Shown: in pieces, positions 43,695-58,241 of the stretch | Layout of the letters: each line of letters starts with the position of its first letter | Position numbering within the stretch: position 1 is the first letter of the stretch | Assembly (NCBI GenBank): GCA_022749755.1 | Contig: CM040453.1 | Location: 7,214,102 to 7,278,101 of the forward strand | Source of the DNA: Azadirachta indica | Lineage: Eukaryota > Streptophyta > Magnoliopsida > Sapindales > Meliaceae | DNA length: 64,000 nt | Direction: 5' to 3' | Made by a program: the position numbers and the translations under genes | The notes under the pieces: generated by a model | Databases searched by the model: none | What the model was told of the DNA's origin: nothing | The model's input: the letters and a program-made list of their open reading frames with translations, nothing else

Positions 43695-43740
<46 letters not shown>
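43694..43740. repeat. Compound TA/TG microsatellite upstream of PDK1
   Basis: About seven TA units followed by about fourteen TG units, some 265-310 bases upstream of the PDK1 start codon, in its leader or promoter region, followed by CT/GA-rich tracts. Confidence 0.9.
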
Positions 43741-46640
43741 TGTGTGTATAATCAGAAAATGATCAGCTTTAGCTTTGGTTTTGCCGGAAAAAAAAAACAA
43801 ATTAATTGAAAAAACCCAGAAAGAAAGTGGAATGAAGAAATAATTTGTTGGTGTTATGGGAATTTTATGTGCATGAATGGAGGAGAGAAGAGCTAGCGAA
43901 GTATGGGGATTGAAGAGAAGAAGAAGAAGCTGAAGAAAGACAGCACATGGGATTGAATGATGGAAATCATTCTCCTCTCTCTCCGGTGAACAACTACTTT
44001 GTTTATCATTGGTAATTTTCTTACCACATCACAAAATCAAACAACAATAATACTAATAATAATTTTAAATTCAAACTTAATTTTTGTTAATTTTAGAAAT
44101 GTTTATTTTATATAGTTCTAGTATATATTATGTTTATTAAAATTATTCGGTATTACGTGAAGTATTAAAAAAATTAAAAATACTTCTAGAATGATGTTCA
44201 ATTCCAAGTGTTTCTATGAACATATTTTTAAAAAGTATTTTTGGGAAAATATTGATTATTTTAATTAGCATCAACTTTCATGCAAAACATACAAATTTCT
44301 TACAATATTATTTAATTTATTTCAGCTGTTTTTAGAATTAATTTATTGTTACTTGAGCTAACTTTTCATTGAAATTATTTGTACCTCAATGTTTTTCCTT
44401 GGTAAGACTTTGTAAGTTTTCATTCATAATATACTTTAATATGATATTTTTCATATTCAGGTATTTTCATTTTTTTAAAAAAAATGATTAGAATTATTCT
44501 CAAACAAATAAGAAAAGTGAGACAATGTAGTTTATTAATTTCTCCACTTTTGAAATTTCTTCTCTTTTTAAGAAAAAGAAAAAAAGGAAAATTGAAACTA
44601 GCAGTATAATGTAATGTTTATTAAAGGAAAAGGAGAGAGTTAAAGGCTGAACCCATCTTGCTTTCCATGGTGGACACTTGTTCACCTGGGGCTAAATTTT
44701 GATGAAAATCTTTGGCCAATTAGGAACTTGCACGTGTCCCTAAATTTTTTGATCAATTCTCCAAATATGTATAATACAATTTTTTATTAAAAAAAATATA
44801 GATATTATAAAAAAAAAAAAACCCAAATCTTCCCTAATTATCTGGTGTTTGTAATTATATCAGTTGATTTTAAACCTAAATATCTTGCATCACATTAAAG
44901 CTAAAATTCTATCATAAATTTTTTACATAACTAATTATATATATAAAAAATCATGAATCTAAGACATTAATTATTCGAATTTTCAAAAAGTAAAAATATA
45001 AATATCTACTGAAAAAAAGTATATCATTATGTATTTATCATGTAAATATTAAAATAAAATAAGTACATATATTAAAATAAAAAAATACAAACAACATAAA
45101 AAGAAAAGAAACATCGACGTAGTAAGAAGAGAACAATTCAATGGATATGAAATAATTTCACGAAGGAATTCAATGAATATGAAATGCATTCGGCTAAGAG
45201 GATCTTTTTTTTTTTTTATATATATTCTCAATTTATCCTAAAAAGTAGCATTTATTTATTCAATGTACTACTCGTTTACCAAATCACCTTCATACACGTG
45301 TAAATTAGCTCAGCTAGGTTAATTTCAACATTAATTAATAAATTTGAAGACATATTTAATAATATAAAAAAAAAATAGTTTAAAAAGCTTCATTCAATCA
45401 CGTTAGATTTTAGGATAAGAGAGAAAAAAGATGTGCATGCCACGTGATAGAGTTGTGGGCTTACAAACACATGGACCAACAACATGTCATTTCAGTCTTA
45501 TATATACATATGCTTATGGATATGATACATATAAAATTATTTTTTTCATATAAGGTCTCATTATTTATTTTAATTTTGCAAATATGAACAAAACTTCATA
45601 AAATTTCACTAAGGATTTTATTTCATTCTTTATTTAAGTTACGTTAGTCATTACTTTATCTAAAAGCAATATTTCTTTCGCATGTAATATTGATATGAAT
45701 AAAATATATTGTCAAGTGGTCAATTGATTTTTTTAACCCTAAGATTCGATCATGAATTTTGTTAAAAAGCATAAAATTGCTTATTAGTGGCTAATATTTT
45801 TTTATTAAAATTCAAGGCAAAGGCACTTTATTAATATTTCGGTAAAGCTTGTAAATATTCATGAATATAAGTAAATATTGGGGTCTTTGTATGAAAATTA
45901 GTAGCAAAATTTAAATTAAATTCTCGATGGGCTCACCATGATATTAATGGGACCGGCCCACGTTAATGAGAGTGGTCCGTCCATTGCATTTTCCATCTAC
46001 CGGCATCATCACAGACACTAGAATGAATCTGAGTTCAAACGGAATGGGGTCCAAAATTTAAAATAAAAGATAATCTAAAATATTGAAACTTCCAATAATG
46101 AATAGCATACCGTGCATTGGATAAAAGGCTTTTTTCTTTGTTCTTTTCAATTTCTTTAATTCTCTCTACATATGTCAAAATATCATACATGCACGTGGAG
46201 AAGAAACATCAACATGGAAATTGGACAGTGTGTGTGGGGACAAAAACAGAAATTTTAATTAAAAAAAAAAAAAAAAAACATAACTTGAATGGAAGGATTC
46301 GTGTTAACTTTTTTAATCTTGTTGAAAAAGTACTTGCTGAAAATGTATAAGAAAGTTCGGCATAAAGAGTATGTTTAAACATTTGTAGCTGTTTTTGGCT
46401 CAAATACAAATGTTTATCAACAATTTTTATGCCAAAAAAAAACAACACTGTGGTATACAACTTTTGCAGAAACGCTTTCTGTAGAAGCATTTGTTATTGG
46501 TACTACACAAGCGATAAAATTAATGAGGTTGTGCCTCAAGAACAGAAATTCCAGGGAGTATCCTACAATGTCAATTGTTTCTTTCCATTCACATCCATTT
46601 CCAATATTGCAAGAGTAACAGAGGCACAACAGAACATATA
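43741..46640. other. Intergenic region between PDK1 and the GT64 gene
   Basis: The left part is the PDK1 promoter side, with GAAGAAGAAG tracts. The rest is AT-rich with no gene recognised. Near 46377-46415 an 11-base perfect inverted repeat (AAACATTTGTA and its complement) encloses a 17-base loop. The final stretch up to 46881 is the likely 3' untranslated region of the GT64 gene. Confidence 0.5.
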
Positions 46641-46881
46641 GAAGAAAACCTACGGTTTTTTTTTATTTTTTTTTCCCTCTTTCTTAATCCTTTCAGAAAA
46701 ACAAAAAGCTAAAGAAGAAACAGAAAACCTGAGAACTAATGTACATCTTAGCCTTCAAATATACCGGTAACAAAAGTTCCCCAACACAATTCACAAGGGG
46801 AAAGAAACTATAGTGACAGGAACAACAAGAATTTACCGAGGATGAGAAAATTGACCCTGCTGTTCAAAATCTGTTGCTTCA

Positions 46882-49800
46882 CTATAAGTCCCAGCCATCC
46901 TTTCGCCCGTTGAATTCCCACTTCCGGCCAGCCAAGCTTCCATACATCTCCGAAAATTTCGTTAGGCATTTGCTTCGTATCTTGTAATGCACTTGTGTGT
47001 TTCGGCTAATAGCTACACCGGAAAATTTTGATGTATCTATAGCCCAGGCAGGTCTCACATATTCAACTGTCTTTGCCACACTTGCATTTGCATATAAGTA
47101 ATTCAGCAGTACATCCTCACAGTTAAAATACTTGTCTACCAGTTCCCTCCCAGCCTTGGCTTCGTCAGACCAGTACCGCTTAAATGCCACTTGAGTATCA
47201 ATGAAAGCTGCCCCGGTAAGAATCATATTATAGCCTTTATGTTTTCTGGCATATTTCTCGCCCCTATACTTCAATGGGTTTCCATTGATTAGACGGGGGT
47301 AGAATCCTACTATCCTATCTGGATGCTGACGCCACACCTGAAAACCCCGTTCAATATCGTCACAAGTCATCATAATGTCATCATCGAGCTCAAGAACTGC
47401 CCGTGTTTTTATCAATGGATCCATCTTAAAACGATTATTCAATGAGTTCTGTTTCTCCACTCTAATCCTCACAGGAACCGCTGAATCCAGATCACTCAAC
47501 TTTGGGGGTATGCCTTTGTTCCACACAACAACAATTTCTTTCACCGAAGGGCACCTAGAGTAATGCTTCACATACATTTTCAAATTCCATAGGCGAGCAT
47601 CGTATGTCATAGTTAACATTGTGAACTGAGAGTAGTGACCCTTCCACATGTAAGCTTCATCGGCGCCATTGCCTCCATATATATACTTCACCCCTGTGCA
47701 TGTAAGTGCAACCCCGGCAACAAATATTACAGCCAGAACCAATCTTCCAACACTGGTATTGGGTTTTATCCTTCCTTGGAGACATGAAGCTGCTATGTTT
47801 AAGCGGCTACAAAACCGTCTGACCTTTGAACAAAAGAAACTTTCCCTTTCCCAGGCCAGGAAAGAATCGCTTCTCTTCCCTGAGTACTGAGTGCACCAGT
47901 TGATGGGAATAATGCACTTCACAGCTCCAAGTAGCAGACCTAATAAAACAATAATTGTAGCAACTGCTGCAACAGAAGCACAACCAATAAGAAACCGCTG
48001 GACTGAGTCTCCTGATCGTACCCGATCCCCATCCATCACCCCAATCCATTGACCGGAAATTAACTGTTGCACATCAAGGTGGTGGTAGCGAGCACTATTC
48101 CAAGCATTTCTTCCCTTATTTGACACCTCCAAAATGAAGGGAACTTCAACTTCTTTGTACTCATTCTCAGTAAGAACTTCCACTCTGAAGGTACGAACTC
48201 GTCGCCCATATGATTCACCACAGTCTTGACCTACACGATAAAGATATCCATCATACACAAACGGTCTACCTCCATTTCTAGCCCCCAAGCTGCTGTCAAC
48301 ATTATAAATAGGGTTCTTCTTGTGTGGCTGCCACGGACCAAGAGGTGAGTCACTATACCAAATTTCTAGCTGTCCATTCCTGTTGGTTCCAAAGCCACTG
48401 TGGTCAGAACCAAAAAGCCAATATTTTCCATCACGATTAATGATAAAGGAGTCAACAAAAGGCTTTTTCATAATAATCTTCTCCACTGTCCATTTCAAAG
48501 GAAAGTCAACTGCTTTGTAAAGGCGAAGTTCCCCTTTCTCTCTGCTCTCAGGCATCATGTATATCTGTATGAAAAGCAACAAATGAAGTACAGATGTAAT
48601 AAATCATACAAATATTTAGATTTAGTGTCACTATGCTAAATTGCATTCCAGTAAACAAGTCCCTAAGCACTACATTCAAAATGAGCACTACAGTGGCCAA
48701 AACCAGGTAGCCCATTTAGAAAATTGACTAGCCCAAAGTCAGAATTATACAAAATAGACCATCTTTTTTGTTTGTAAAGTTTTTGCATCTCTAGATCAAT
48801 AATCCATTTAGAAAAGAATATTATAAGATTTTCAAATTCATCCCTATTAGTTTTCCGAGTTACTGTTACAATTAGCACCAGTTAAGTATTTAACCAATCA
48901 TTTTGTATCCCAGGCACATCATAACATTATAAGATGGTTAAAAATGCTAAGAGACAGGAACTTGAGTTTGCAGAAGAAGTCAATTTCTTACCTGGCCTTC
49001 GTAGTCGAAGACGTATGGATAGGAGAGATGCCAATCCTCATCTAGTGCCATGCCCAATTGCTGCCACGTTGCTCCATTATCAACACTTTTTGCAACACCA
49101 ATATCCCCCTGCATTGTGATCGAGTTCTTGGTTTCATAGAACAGGTAAAGAGTATTTCCCTGCATCATATCCACAGAGGAAATGAACGTGATAATTGGTT
49201 TCACATATGAAAATAAAGTACCGTTGTAGTCATTAATCACAACTAAAAAAAAAAAATTCAAGCTTATCTGCAGTAGCATATCAATCCATGCACATGCATA
49301 AAGAAACACACAAGCACACATACTGTGTGTTCTCTAACAGAGTGTCTCAACATTTGTTTAGTTCAAACATCAAAGGAATACACACCATATTCACTATTAA
49401 ATAACTAAAGATATGCCAGTTAATACTTTATAAGCTCGGATAACCATCTCCATCACGACAAAAATATTTTAATGTCATTAGGTACAAGGATAATATCACC
49501 CAATTTGTGTAAATGTTTTACCAATCACTTGTGGCTCCATCGGATTGCCATGTGCTTACTACTAAACTGCAGTTCCTATATCCTTTTAGCAGAGTTAGTG
49601 TAGGGGAAAAAAATGAAAAATAAAGGTAACTTTAAGGAGGAATCTTGCCATTAAAGTTCATTTTATTTTACATGAACAGCTTTAACTTGGCAGCCACAGG
49701 ATTAAACAGGGGAACACCTTAGCTCCATTAGCAGGGCTACATGTCACTTCTAAGGTCTCCAGCTCACTATATAGAACCCACAACAGTTTAATTATGAGGC

Positions 49801-52800
49801 ATCTGATTGATTTAACCTTTTCAGATGCACCTATGCAGTATGGTCAAGTAATCAAAAAATTTGCTGCAGGGTATAGCACAACAAATTAATGAGAACAAAA
49901 GACATCCAAGTCAGCACAATGATTTAGAAAAAAAGTGCCACAAGTTAAGGTCAAAAAGAAAACAGCTTCTATTGGTGGTCCCAATCAAACCATGCTATCA
50001 TTCCTGTATCTCAATGAAGAGACATAATTCATAAAACTATGAGATTTTAATTTAGAATCCAAACAAGCCTCTGACTACACCTTGAGAGCACCATCAAAAT
50101 AAATTAGTAACCAATTTAAAACAGTGCCGCCATAACATAAGGATAAAATGGATATCTAAAGATCAAACTCCTAAAGCACCAATTAGATTTCATCAAGCAT
50201 CTTCTGTGCAGAAATGAATCAAAGAGGCTCCTATCTTGCTCTTTGATCCTTTTCTCTTTTGTCCATTTGATACCCACGCATATTACACCAACTGCAAACA
50301 CAATATTCGATCACTGAATTTTCTCACTTACATTGATCAGGTTTCCTGACTTCATAACTAAATGACTGGGTAAGATGACAACTTCAACCTAATCATACAT
50401 CAAAATCCTAGCTTCGTCACTAAAAGGTAGATATTCTCGAGTTTTCTGCTGTGGAGCAAATATGCAAAAGAATGGAGGAGGTATGAACAAGAGAAACGAA
50501 GAAAATAAGTGGTAAAACAGACGTAATATGACAAATAAAAGCAGGCGAGTGCATTTGGATGTTAGAAATAGTCTAATACACTGATAGGGAAAAGTATATA
50601 TGTTTTAGTATTTTCTTATTCTTTTCAAAAATAAAAACTTCATCCCACTATAATAGAACCTCAATCTCCCTGTGTATCTTTTTCAACACAAAGAACTAGC
50701 ACACAAGCAGCTAGAAAAATCACAAAGCATCTAAACCAAGTTTCCCAGCAGACAACAAGAACCTGCTCAATATTACTCCTCTAAAGTAACTATTAACATA
50801 TGTAGAAAGGCTAAAACTAGAAGACAAAGTGGAAAAGCCCCAAAGCATCTCTTCACTAAAGAAAAGAAAATGTGGTCCTCTAAAATCCATGTTTCAGAAG
50901 GACCTTCAGATGCTCCAACATCATTATTTCCTATTAAAAATCTACATCACTGCAGTTGACATCTAGAAGCATTGACCTCTGATACTAATGGTCCTATGCC
51001 TCATTGTTCTTCCCTACAACTAGAGTGCTATTATATCATATAGCATGTGAGCTCATCCTTGTAATCATTTTATTGTAGAAAGGGTCAAGTTGCAACCTCT
51101 ATAAGAGCCTTAGAACTGGCATTAAGAAAGAACATATGGACAGGCAAAGAGGCTCCAAAAACAGGGAAACAGAAGAAGAGTTAATAGGAATTATGAAATT
51201 CCATTGGGCCAACCACATGCTGTGCATGAGGATCAATATGTACTAAGGCTAGGTTAATTGAACTCCAAGTAATTATACTTGCATTCCAAGGAACCAAGGA
51301 ACCAAGAAAATCAATTTCTCAATTTCATTGTGTATGACAAAGTCATAAATTTATGGCCTAATCAATTATAGTTCTAAATTTTGCATCCAAGAAACCTGGC
51401 TGGCAAAGGCCTCTAATGGTTTTATTGGCAGATGCCATCGTGGGGTCTCGAATAGGGAGAAGTCAAATTAGATAGTCACAGGGAAACCTGCAGTTGGGTT
51501 CAATCCATTGTGATGGAAATAACCTCTTCAACCAACCAGTTAGGTGCAACCATCTAGTCCTTAAAAAAAAAAAGGAAAACCAGTAATATCACCAACAAAT
51601 GCAAAGCAAACTGTACTAATAGTGGGGATCCAATTTTTAGCAGGATTTGAATCATAGCTTGAATATTAGGGGTTCATAGCCCTATCATAAACATGGAAAG
51701 GGACCATTCTATGTGCAAAGCCCTAAACACTTTAGAGTCGAGAAAAAAAGCATTAACAAGCAAGAAAACGCACTTCTTATTCTTTTCACACATCAGCAAC
51801 TATTCAAATGACCTTTAATGCAACTAAAATCAAGTATAATAGAGAGTCATCAAAAGAATTATAAAGCATAGTCTTAAAGTCAATAGTAAGAAAATGAGAA
51901 TTCCTGATTCATAAAAAGAATCACCCATTCATCACAAATTGACCAAGAAAATAAATGTGAAACCAAAGTCATCACTTATTTTTGGTCCACTAAAGATTCC
52001 TTGCCCAACAGGGAACACCTTCTCACTTTCCATAGCACCTTTTCACTAGTGCCCATCTAATCCTGTTTTTCGCATTGCCCTCAAAACAAAATCATGCTGC
52101 ACCTTATCCACCGTCTTTTAGGCTCCCTCTAGATGCAGTACACATACTAGAACATCATTATTATTCAGATAAGAACCTCGATCCATAAAAATCTGTTTTA
52201 TTCTCTTGAGTTCCTGCCATCACATCCAAATTTCACTTGCATCTCAACCAAGTTATAACCAACTGGATTTAGTGTTTGCAGTGGCAAGAACAATTGGTGT
52301 CCCAAAATGACATTTTGATATTCCAGAAAGTCAAGAGTCTATTTTAGCAGATAGATCAAACCAGTTTATCCTCATAAAAACACGTAGTGTACTACTACAC
52401 CAAAGCCTCAATCGAGACCATAAAAACACATAGTGTTCTAGTACACTAAATCTCAGTTCCTTTTTTCCTGAACTTGGTGACTGTTCCCCCTGTTCTGCAG
52501 TGCAATTTCTATCACAAAATATGCACAGCCACACTGCACCATTTGTACAATCAACTGTCCCTGCCTTTGTAACTTAAATACTAACAAAAGCATCCACGAG
52601 TTCAAACTAATGAGAATCAACAATTGTTCTGGGAGACACTGATGAATAATTGAAATACACAAAAGTAAAATTTTGATTTCCTCGTAAAGTCTACTGTTCA
52701 TTGCTCCTTTAATACTTAACAAACTTTGGTCAAATCAATTACGTGTCTGGTATGACATTCAACCAGCAAGAATAGCTGAACACAGAAATTAAAAAAAAAA

Positions 52801-53641
52801 AAGAACTTTAATAGCATTAAAAAAGAAAAGAAAAGTTCAATAAAATAATACCTGAACATAGAGAAAAGGATCAGCAACAAAATTACTAGGAAAACCAGAA
52901 GCAGAAACTGAAGCACATGTCATAACTGGGTTAGCAACTGGCCATGCCGCACTATCATCCTTCCATAAATTCGCCTGAACCAATCACAACCCATTCATCA
53001 AAACCACCAAAACTCAAAAAAAAAAAAAAAAAAAAAGAGCCCCAAAATCAGAAAAAAATTCATTTCTACAATCATTTTCACCCACAAAAATAATTAAAAA
53101 CCTAAAAGAACACCCTGAATGTGAAAAACTACTGTGGAATTAAAACAGTTGCTTGTATAAGGGGAAAAAGATGAAGGGTTTGACAGAAACTGAATTGGAA
53201 ACAGTGAAAAAAAGGACAACAGAAAAAAGTAAAATAGTGAACAAAACTTACAGCTTCAATAGGTTTGAGAGAGAAAGGAGAGTGACCATAGAAAACACCA
53301 ATGGACCAAGAACCCTCACTATCTTCTTTACAACCAACCGTAGGCATTCCCATATTCATATACGGTTTCTTGAAAGCAAGCCATCCGTAAAACAACCCAA
53401 CGAAACCGTACAAGATAAAACACCACACGATGAACAGATATCCCGACGACAACATGAACCTGCGACCTTGAAAATTCTGATTACTTTTATGAACATGTCC
53501 GTGAACATGCTGCTGTTGTTGTTGTTGTTGGGTTTTCCATCTCCATTTACACCAGCAGCTGTTGCAGCTAGCACCCGTTGAACCATTGGTCCCACCGCCG
53601 CCGCCGCCGCCGCCACCGTTAATTACTTGACCGGAACCCAT
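46882..53641 (-). CDS. GINT1: GT64 glycosyltransferase, glucosamine inositolphosphorylceramide transferase type
   Basis: The Arabidopsis homologue adds N-acetylglucosamine to inositolphosphorylceramide sphingolipids in the Golgi. Four exons give 787 residues: 53252-53641, 52852-52974, 48992-49159 and 46882-48564; the third-to-second exon gap is a 3.7 kb intron without genes. The start MGSGQVINGGGGGGGGG leads into a Gln and His rich cytosolic tail, then a transmembrane segment (YLFIVWCFILYGFVGLFYGW). The middle part reads as a beta-propeller-like domain (ADPFLYVQGNTLYLFYETKN, YWLFGSDHSG). Two further hydrophobic segments (VAAVATIIVLLGLLLGAV; LVLAVIFVAGVALTC) precede the C-terminal GT64 domain. 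That domain has FTMLTMTYDARLWNLKMYVK and the metal-binding acidic motif VLELDDDIMM. Length and order match At5g04500. No defects are seen. Confidence 0.95.
53507..53533. repeat. Polyglutamine-coding trinucleotide tract in GINT1 exon 1
   Basis: TTG/CTG repeats on the plus strand encode a run of Gln on the minus strand. Together with the Gly-coding CCG/CCN run at 53587-53620 it gives a low-complexity N-terminal tail that may vary in length between alleles. Confidence 0.85.
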
Positions 53642-53882
53642 TTCAGCAGCGTCAAGATCTCAACTTGACCCGCATTCCCTGCCTTAAACCAATAAATTAC
53701 AAGTTTTTCTCCTATGGGTTGTTTTTTCTCTCTGTTTCTCCCTCGTTTTTTGTTTTTTTTTTTCTTTTCTAATTTCGCTATTTTCTACCCGACGCCGTGC
53801 GGAAAGGTGACAGGAGAGACGTTACTTTGAATTTATAACTCTTGAGAGAACTCTCCCTCTCTTTTTCTTTCCTTGCGCTCTG

Positions 53883-53890
53883 TATTTATA
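53883..53890 (-). promoter_or_regulatory. Candidate TATA box of the GT64 gene
   Basis: TATAAATA on the minus strand, about 240 bases upstream of the start codon, followed by a CT-rich (minus: GA-rich) leader. Sequence and distance fit a plant core promoter; this is inferred. Confidence 0.5.
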
Positions 53891-56687
53891 TGGGTACAAC
53901 ACGATATCTCTGTTTTCTTTCTCTCCTCTGTAAACATCGGCCGAGCCTGCGGAGAGAAAGGGAAGAAGGCTTGGCTCGGTAATTTGTATGCAAACCGACG
54001 AGCGTCCTTTTTTAATTATATTTTAATTGCGTTTGGATTCTGTGCACCCGCCGCTACACGCGCGTGTACAATTTATGATCCAGCTCGCTTTACATGGTTG
54101 CCAAGTGCCCAACACGAGCCTGACTTGTACACGTGCCACTTTAATATTCTAACTTACTGGCTGACGTAAGCAGAGACTAGGATCTACCAAAATGGTTTTT
54201 CCACGAATTCTAGAGGAGGAAACCCGTGAGAGTTCAGTTTTTTTAATTTTCCGAAAACCTTTTATTTTTCTGAAAATGGAATTTTTTGGGATAAATTGTC
54301 AAATTTGCATTTTTAAAATTATATTCGCTATTTAAAAGTTTTACTCACAATATTAAAAGCATTTTTAAATGTATGAAAAATTAAGAAGAAAATAAATGTT
54401 TAGAGAATATAGTTGGTGTTGGATTTACTTAAAACGGGGCCCATATGATTTTAATGGGATTTCAAAAATATTTTAAAACTTTAAAAAAAAAAAAAAGAAA
54501 AGAAGAACCAAAAACAAAAATTTGGAAACATATGTTAATGAATAAAAAATAAAAGAAATAAGGCTCTGATTGGTGGGGTCATTTAGTGGAGGGAGTTATA
54601 TTTGGGGGAAGGAGCTTGTGAATAACGTCAGTGATTGTCAATAGATAAGCTGCACTTCGCTCATCCAAATTCCACTTTTCTAGAAGATGGTGCACTTGGG
54701 TCAATCCAATTACTTACTAGGGTTTCTAAAATTGAGGATGATTTAATTACCAAATTTCAGATTTGAAAAGTCTACTCCTGTTATTGACCTTTAATTAATT
54801 GGATGAAGTTCCTAGAACATGTCAATAAAATTTCCTTCTAGACATGCTTAAGACAACACCATCCATTCATACTTATTCAATTGAGACTTCAATGAAATTG
54901 TTATGGGTTTATCATACAAAGAAGAAAACCAAGAATACTCTTTAAATACTTAGAATTTTTTTTTATAATAATATTCAAACCCTATACATCATTATTTGTT
55001 CATCAAAATCTTATATAATCTTGTATATTATAATTATACATAATTGAATTGACATTATTTTAGAATAATAACTACATGAGATGTCACTTTAGATAATACA
55101 GCATTATAGAAAATATTAAAAAAATATTAAGTCATATTTAAATTTGTAATATCAAATCCTTCAGCTCTTAAGTTTTATGTGGGAAGATGGAAGTTGAAAC
55201 TTGGTGATAGTATTTATTTATGTACATGTGATTTGGTACTTAATTAATGAATTTGTCCAAATGCAATTTATTTATTTAGTAATTAAATTGATGAGCTCTG
55301 CAATGAAAGCCAATGTTGAAGAAACTAGGTTTTATTATAGGGAGGTGTGAACTGGAGAATCTTCATTATTAAGAGTTCCAAAAATGGAAACTATTGAGGG
55401 ATTGTTTGAAATTTCACATGGAGATTAGGGATTGTTTATCTGTTTGTGGGCTGCCATTAAACAACCACTTAAAAAAAAAAAAAAACATATTTGTTTAATA
55501 TGTATAATTCAAATCTGGCCTAATCCAACTTTTGAAAATTTACAACTTGGAATTTAAAGCAGCCTGTTTTTGAAAGAAGAACTCATTGCCGTTCAAATTG
55601 TTTAAAAATTAAAAAAAAAAAAAAAAAAACCTTAAAAATTGGGTGAATGTCCCATTATAAAGAAGAAAGTACAGAGTTCTGACACTGTATCATGACTACA
55701 TTAAAATAAATAAAAAATTATTTTAATAAGAAACACTTTTAGAAAAAGTTATCTTTATTTGAATTTATATGTATATATATAATTTAAAAAGATATTACTA
55801 AGTTCAAAATACAGCTCTCCAATCCATATAATTCCGTTAATAATTTTGTCGGCTTTTCCTTTTTTTTTTTTTTTTGAATTTTGTTTATATATTCATATAA
55901 CTTTATTCTTCTCTTCTTCTTCTAAGTTTATCTTTATCTTTTTATTTTTTATATTGTTCAAACAAGGTATGCTGGGCGTTTTGATTTGAACCGAAGGCTG
56001 CTCCTCCGTGCTTTCAAATTTTTGTTTTTGTTTTCCTTGTTTCCATTTTCCGTGTTTTCTTAAGAACGGAAAAAAGGTGTATCTGTTTGTTTGACTGGAA
56101 AATATTAATAATATGTTTCCAAGAAAATTCAAAGACGGCATAAAGGCAGCCGGCCCTGATCGTAGAAGAATTCTTCTGACTCTTCTGGAAAACAAACAAC
56201 AATAACATCCGTAATCACTATTAATTCACCTGCTTCTTTTTCTTTTTTTCTTTTAGGAGTCAGACAACAATAACAATTGTCCTAATAATACTTTCGAACC
56301 ATCAAAAATCTTCATCTTCTAATTTAATGCCAAACGCGGTACAAGGTACATTATGATTCTTTCAGAAGTAATTTCAATCACGTGTTATGTCTCGGTCTCA
56401 CCGCTTCTTAAGGCATCGGATCATAATCAATATCACATGCTTGATTAATAATAAATACATTCATGTTCAATATTATAATAATCAACCTCATCTTTAAATC
56501 ACTTCTTTACTAATTTTACAACATTTTTAATTTATAAACTTCTTACTTTCTTTTAACATCCTCGAGGTTCTCGTCCCTACCAAGTTAAAAATTTTCCTAT
56601 AAAATATAACATTTTTAAAAAATTTCGTTACACCCAATAAAATTGTTTGGATATTTTTAATCTCATACTATAATTTATTTTTATTAA
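53891..56687. other. Intergenic spacer upstream of GINT1
   Basis: No gene was recognised. The first part is the GINT1 promoter, with relatively GC-rich segments near 53940-54190; the remainder is AT-rich with A and T runs. Confidence 0.5.
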
Positions 56688-57096
56688 GTACTCGTTTAAT
56701 TTGACTTTTTTATTAATTAAAATATTTTTTAATAATAAAGATTTTTTTTTAATTTTTTCCTTTAATTGTCACTGAAAAAAATTTTTAAAAATTAAAAAAA
56801 AATATTTTTTATTAAAAAAACTGAAAATTTAGTCTTTTTACAATAAAATTTTTCTAATTTTTAAAAAAAAATAAAAATTATTTAAAATATTCGTACTTTA
56901 TTTTAAAAAATTTATCTTATTTCTTTGAAATATAATATTAAGTATTTATTTATTAAAGTAATTATTCAAATTTTTCTTAAAAGTTATTTATGATAAATAA
57001 ATAATTAATAAATTTTTATTAAAACTATATTTACAAAAGTTTTACACAAAAACTTTATTCAAAAAGTTTTATGTGAAAAATTATACTAAACAGATA
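56688..57096 (-). mobile_element. MITE-like repeat, copy 1
   Basis: The reverse complement aligns along its length with 61829-62235. Shared blocks include TTTCAAAGAAATAA, AAAATAAAGTA, ATTTTAAATAATTTT and GAAAAATTTGA. Its start GTACTCGTTTAATTTGACTTT matches the reversed end of the other copy. It has no coding capacity. Short inverted ends (GTTT-rich) suggest a non-autonomous DNA transposon, but no clean target duplication was found. Confidence 0.55.
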
Positions 57097-58212
57097 AATT
57101 TTTTATATTATTTTAACAATAGAATAGTGATAGATCTATGCATTTAAGTTATTTATATTAAATTTTTTAAAAAAAAAAAGTTACTTTTATTAATAATTAA
57201 AATTTTAATTTAGATGATAAACGCTTGGAAAAAAAAATTAAAGCTGTTGATTTTGATGTCGAGTGTAATGATGAAAGTGGGTGAAGTGGGCACGGGATTT
57301 GGATGTTTATATCAGAAAGTCTTGTTTGGAATTTTAATTATCATGACTTCTAGGAAGGGGCTCTAGAGTCCAGACAAGTTGACTTCCAAAATAATTTATT
57401 GTGCGTTCCAAACGGATCAAATTGCTATCTTGGAAATTTCAATTTCATATATAAACCTCATATAATCTAATGATTTGTTGTTCAGAAATTATTTCTAATA
57501 GAAAATTGAACATACGACTTGGCATTTTCATTGTTATCATCTTATTAAATACTTAATATATAGTTAATAATTTTATTTCATATAATTAAAAAGATTGCAA
57601 CATGTCAATTTTAATATATCTTTAAATTCTTAGTTATAATTGAGAGCATAAATTTTATATAATTAATTAAAACATACCCAAAATTTATTTATTTTTATAT
57701 TTTTGATAAAAAGAAATATAATTAGAGAATTCTCAAAGTGGACATTCATATTTTACGAAACACAATTTAAGATAGAAAGAATTTGTCAAAAATAAAAATT
57801 ATTACATGTAAGAATATGTTGGAACATATATAATAATATTAAAGTGTTCATACTAAGAAAATGACTATACATTTTCATTTATTCAAAAAGTTTTGATTTT
57901 TCTCCTATTATTTTCATGCACATAATAATTATCCATCATTTTATAAAGTATACTCATACACTAGTCTGTGTGTCACATTTTGATAAATTTTGATACATGA
58001 TAAATATCTAAAAATTATCGAAAAAAATGAGTAACTCGTACATCATTATCTATGTATAATGCACGTCATTGTCATAGGCATTGGATGTCACTAAATAATT
58101 ATACCATATAATTATATACAACAAAAAAATATTTTAGATTATTTACTTGGAAAAGAATATACGTAATGCCAAAGTAGAGACTCAATTGTCAAAATATGTT
58201 CGTCCCATTTGC

Positions 58213-58241
58213 TTTTTTTTTTTTTTTTTTTTTTTTTTTTT
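58213..58241. repeat. T homopolymer tract
   Basis: An uninterrupted run of about 29 T, intergenic. Confidence 0.9.

Noticed and set aside
53153..53581. Plus-strand frame of 142 codons opposite GINT1 exon 1
   Set aside because: It is the antisense of the GT64 N-terminal exon; the low-complexity Gln codons read as polyleucine.
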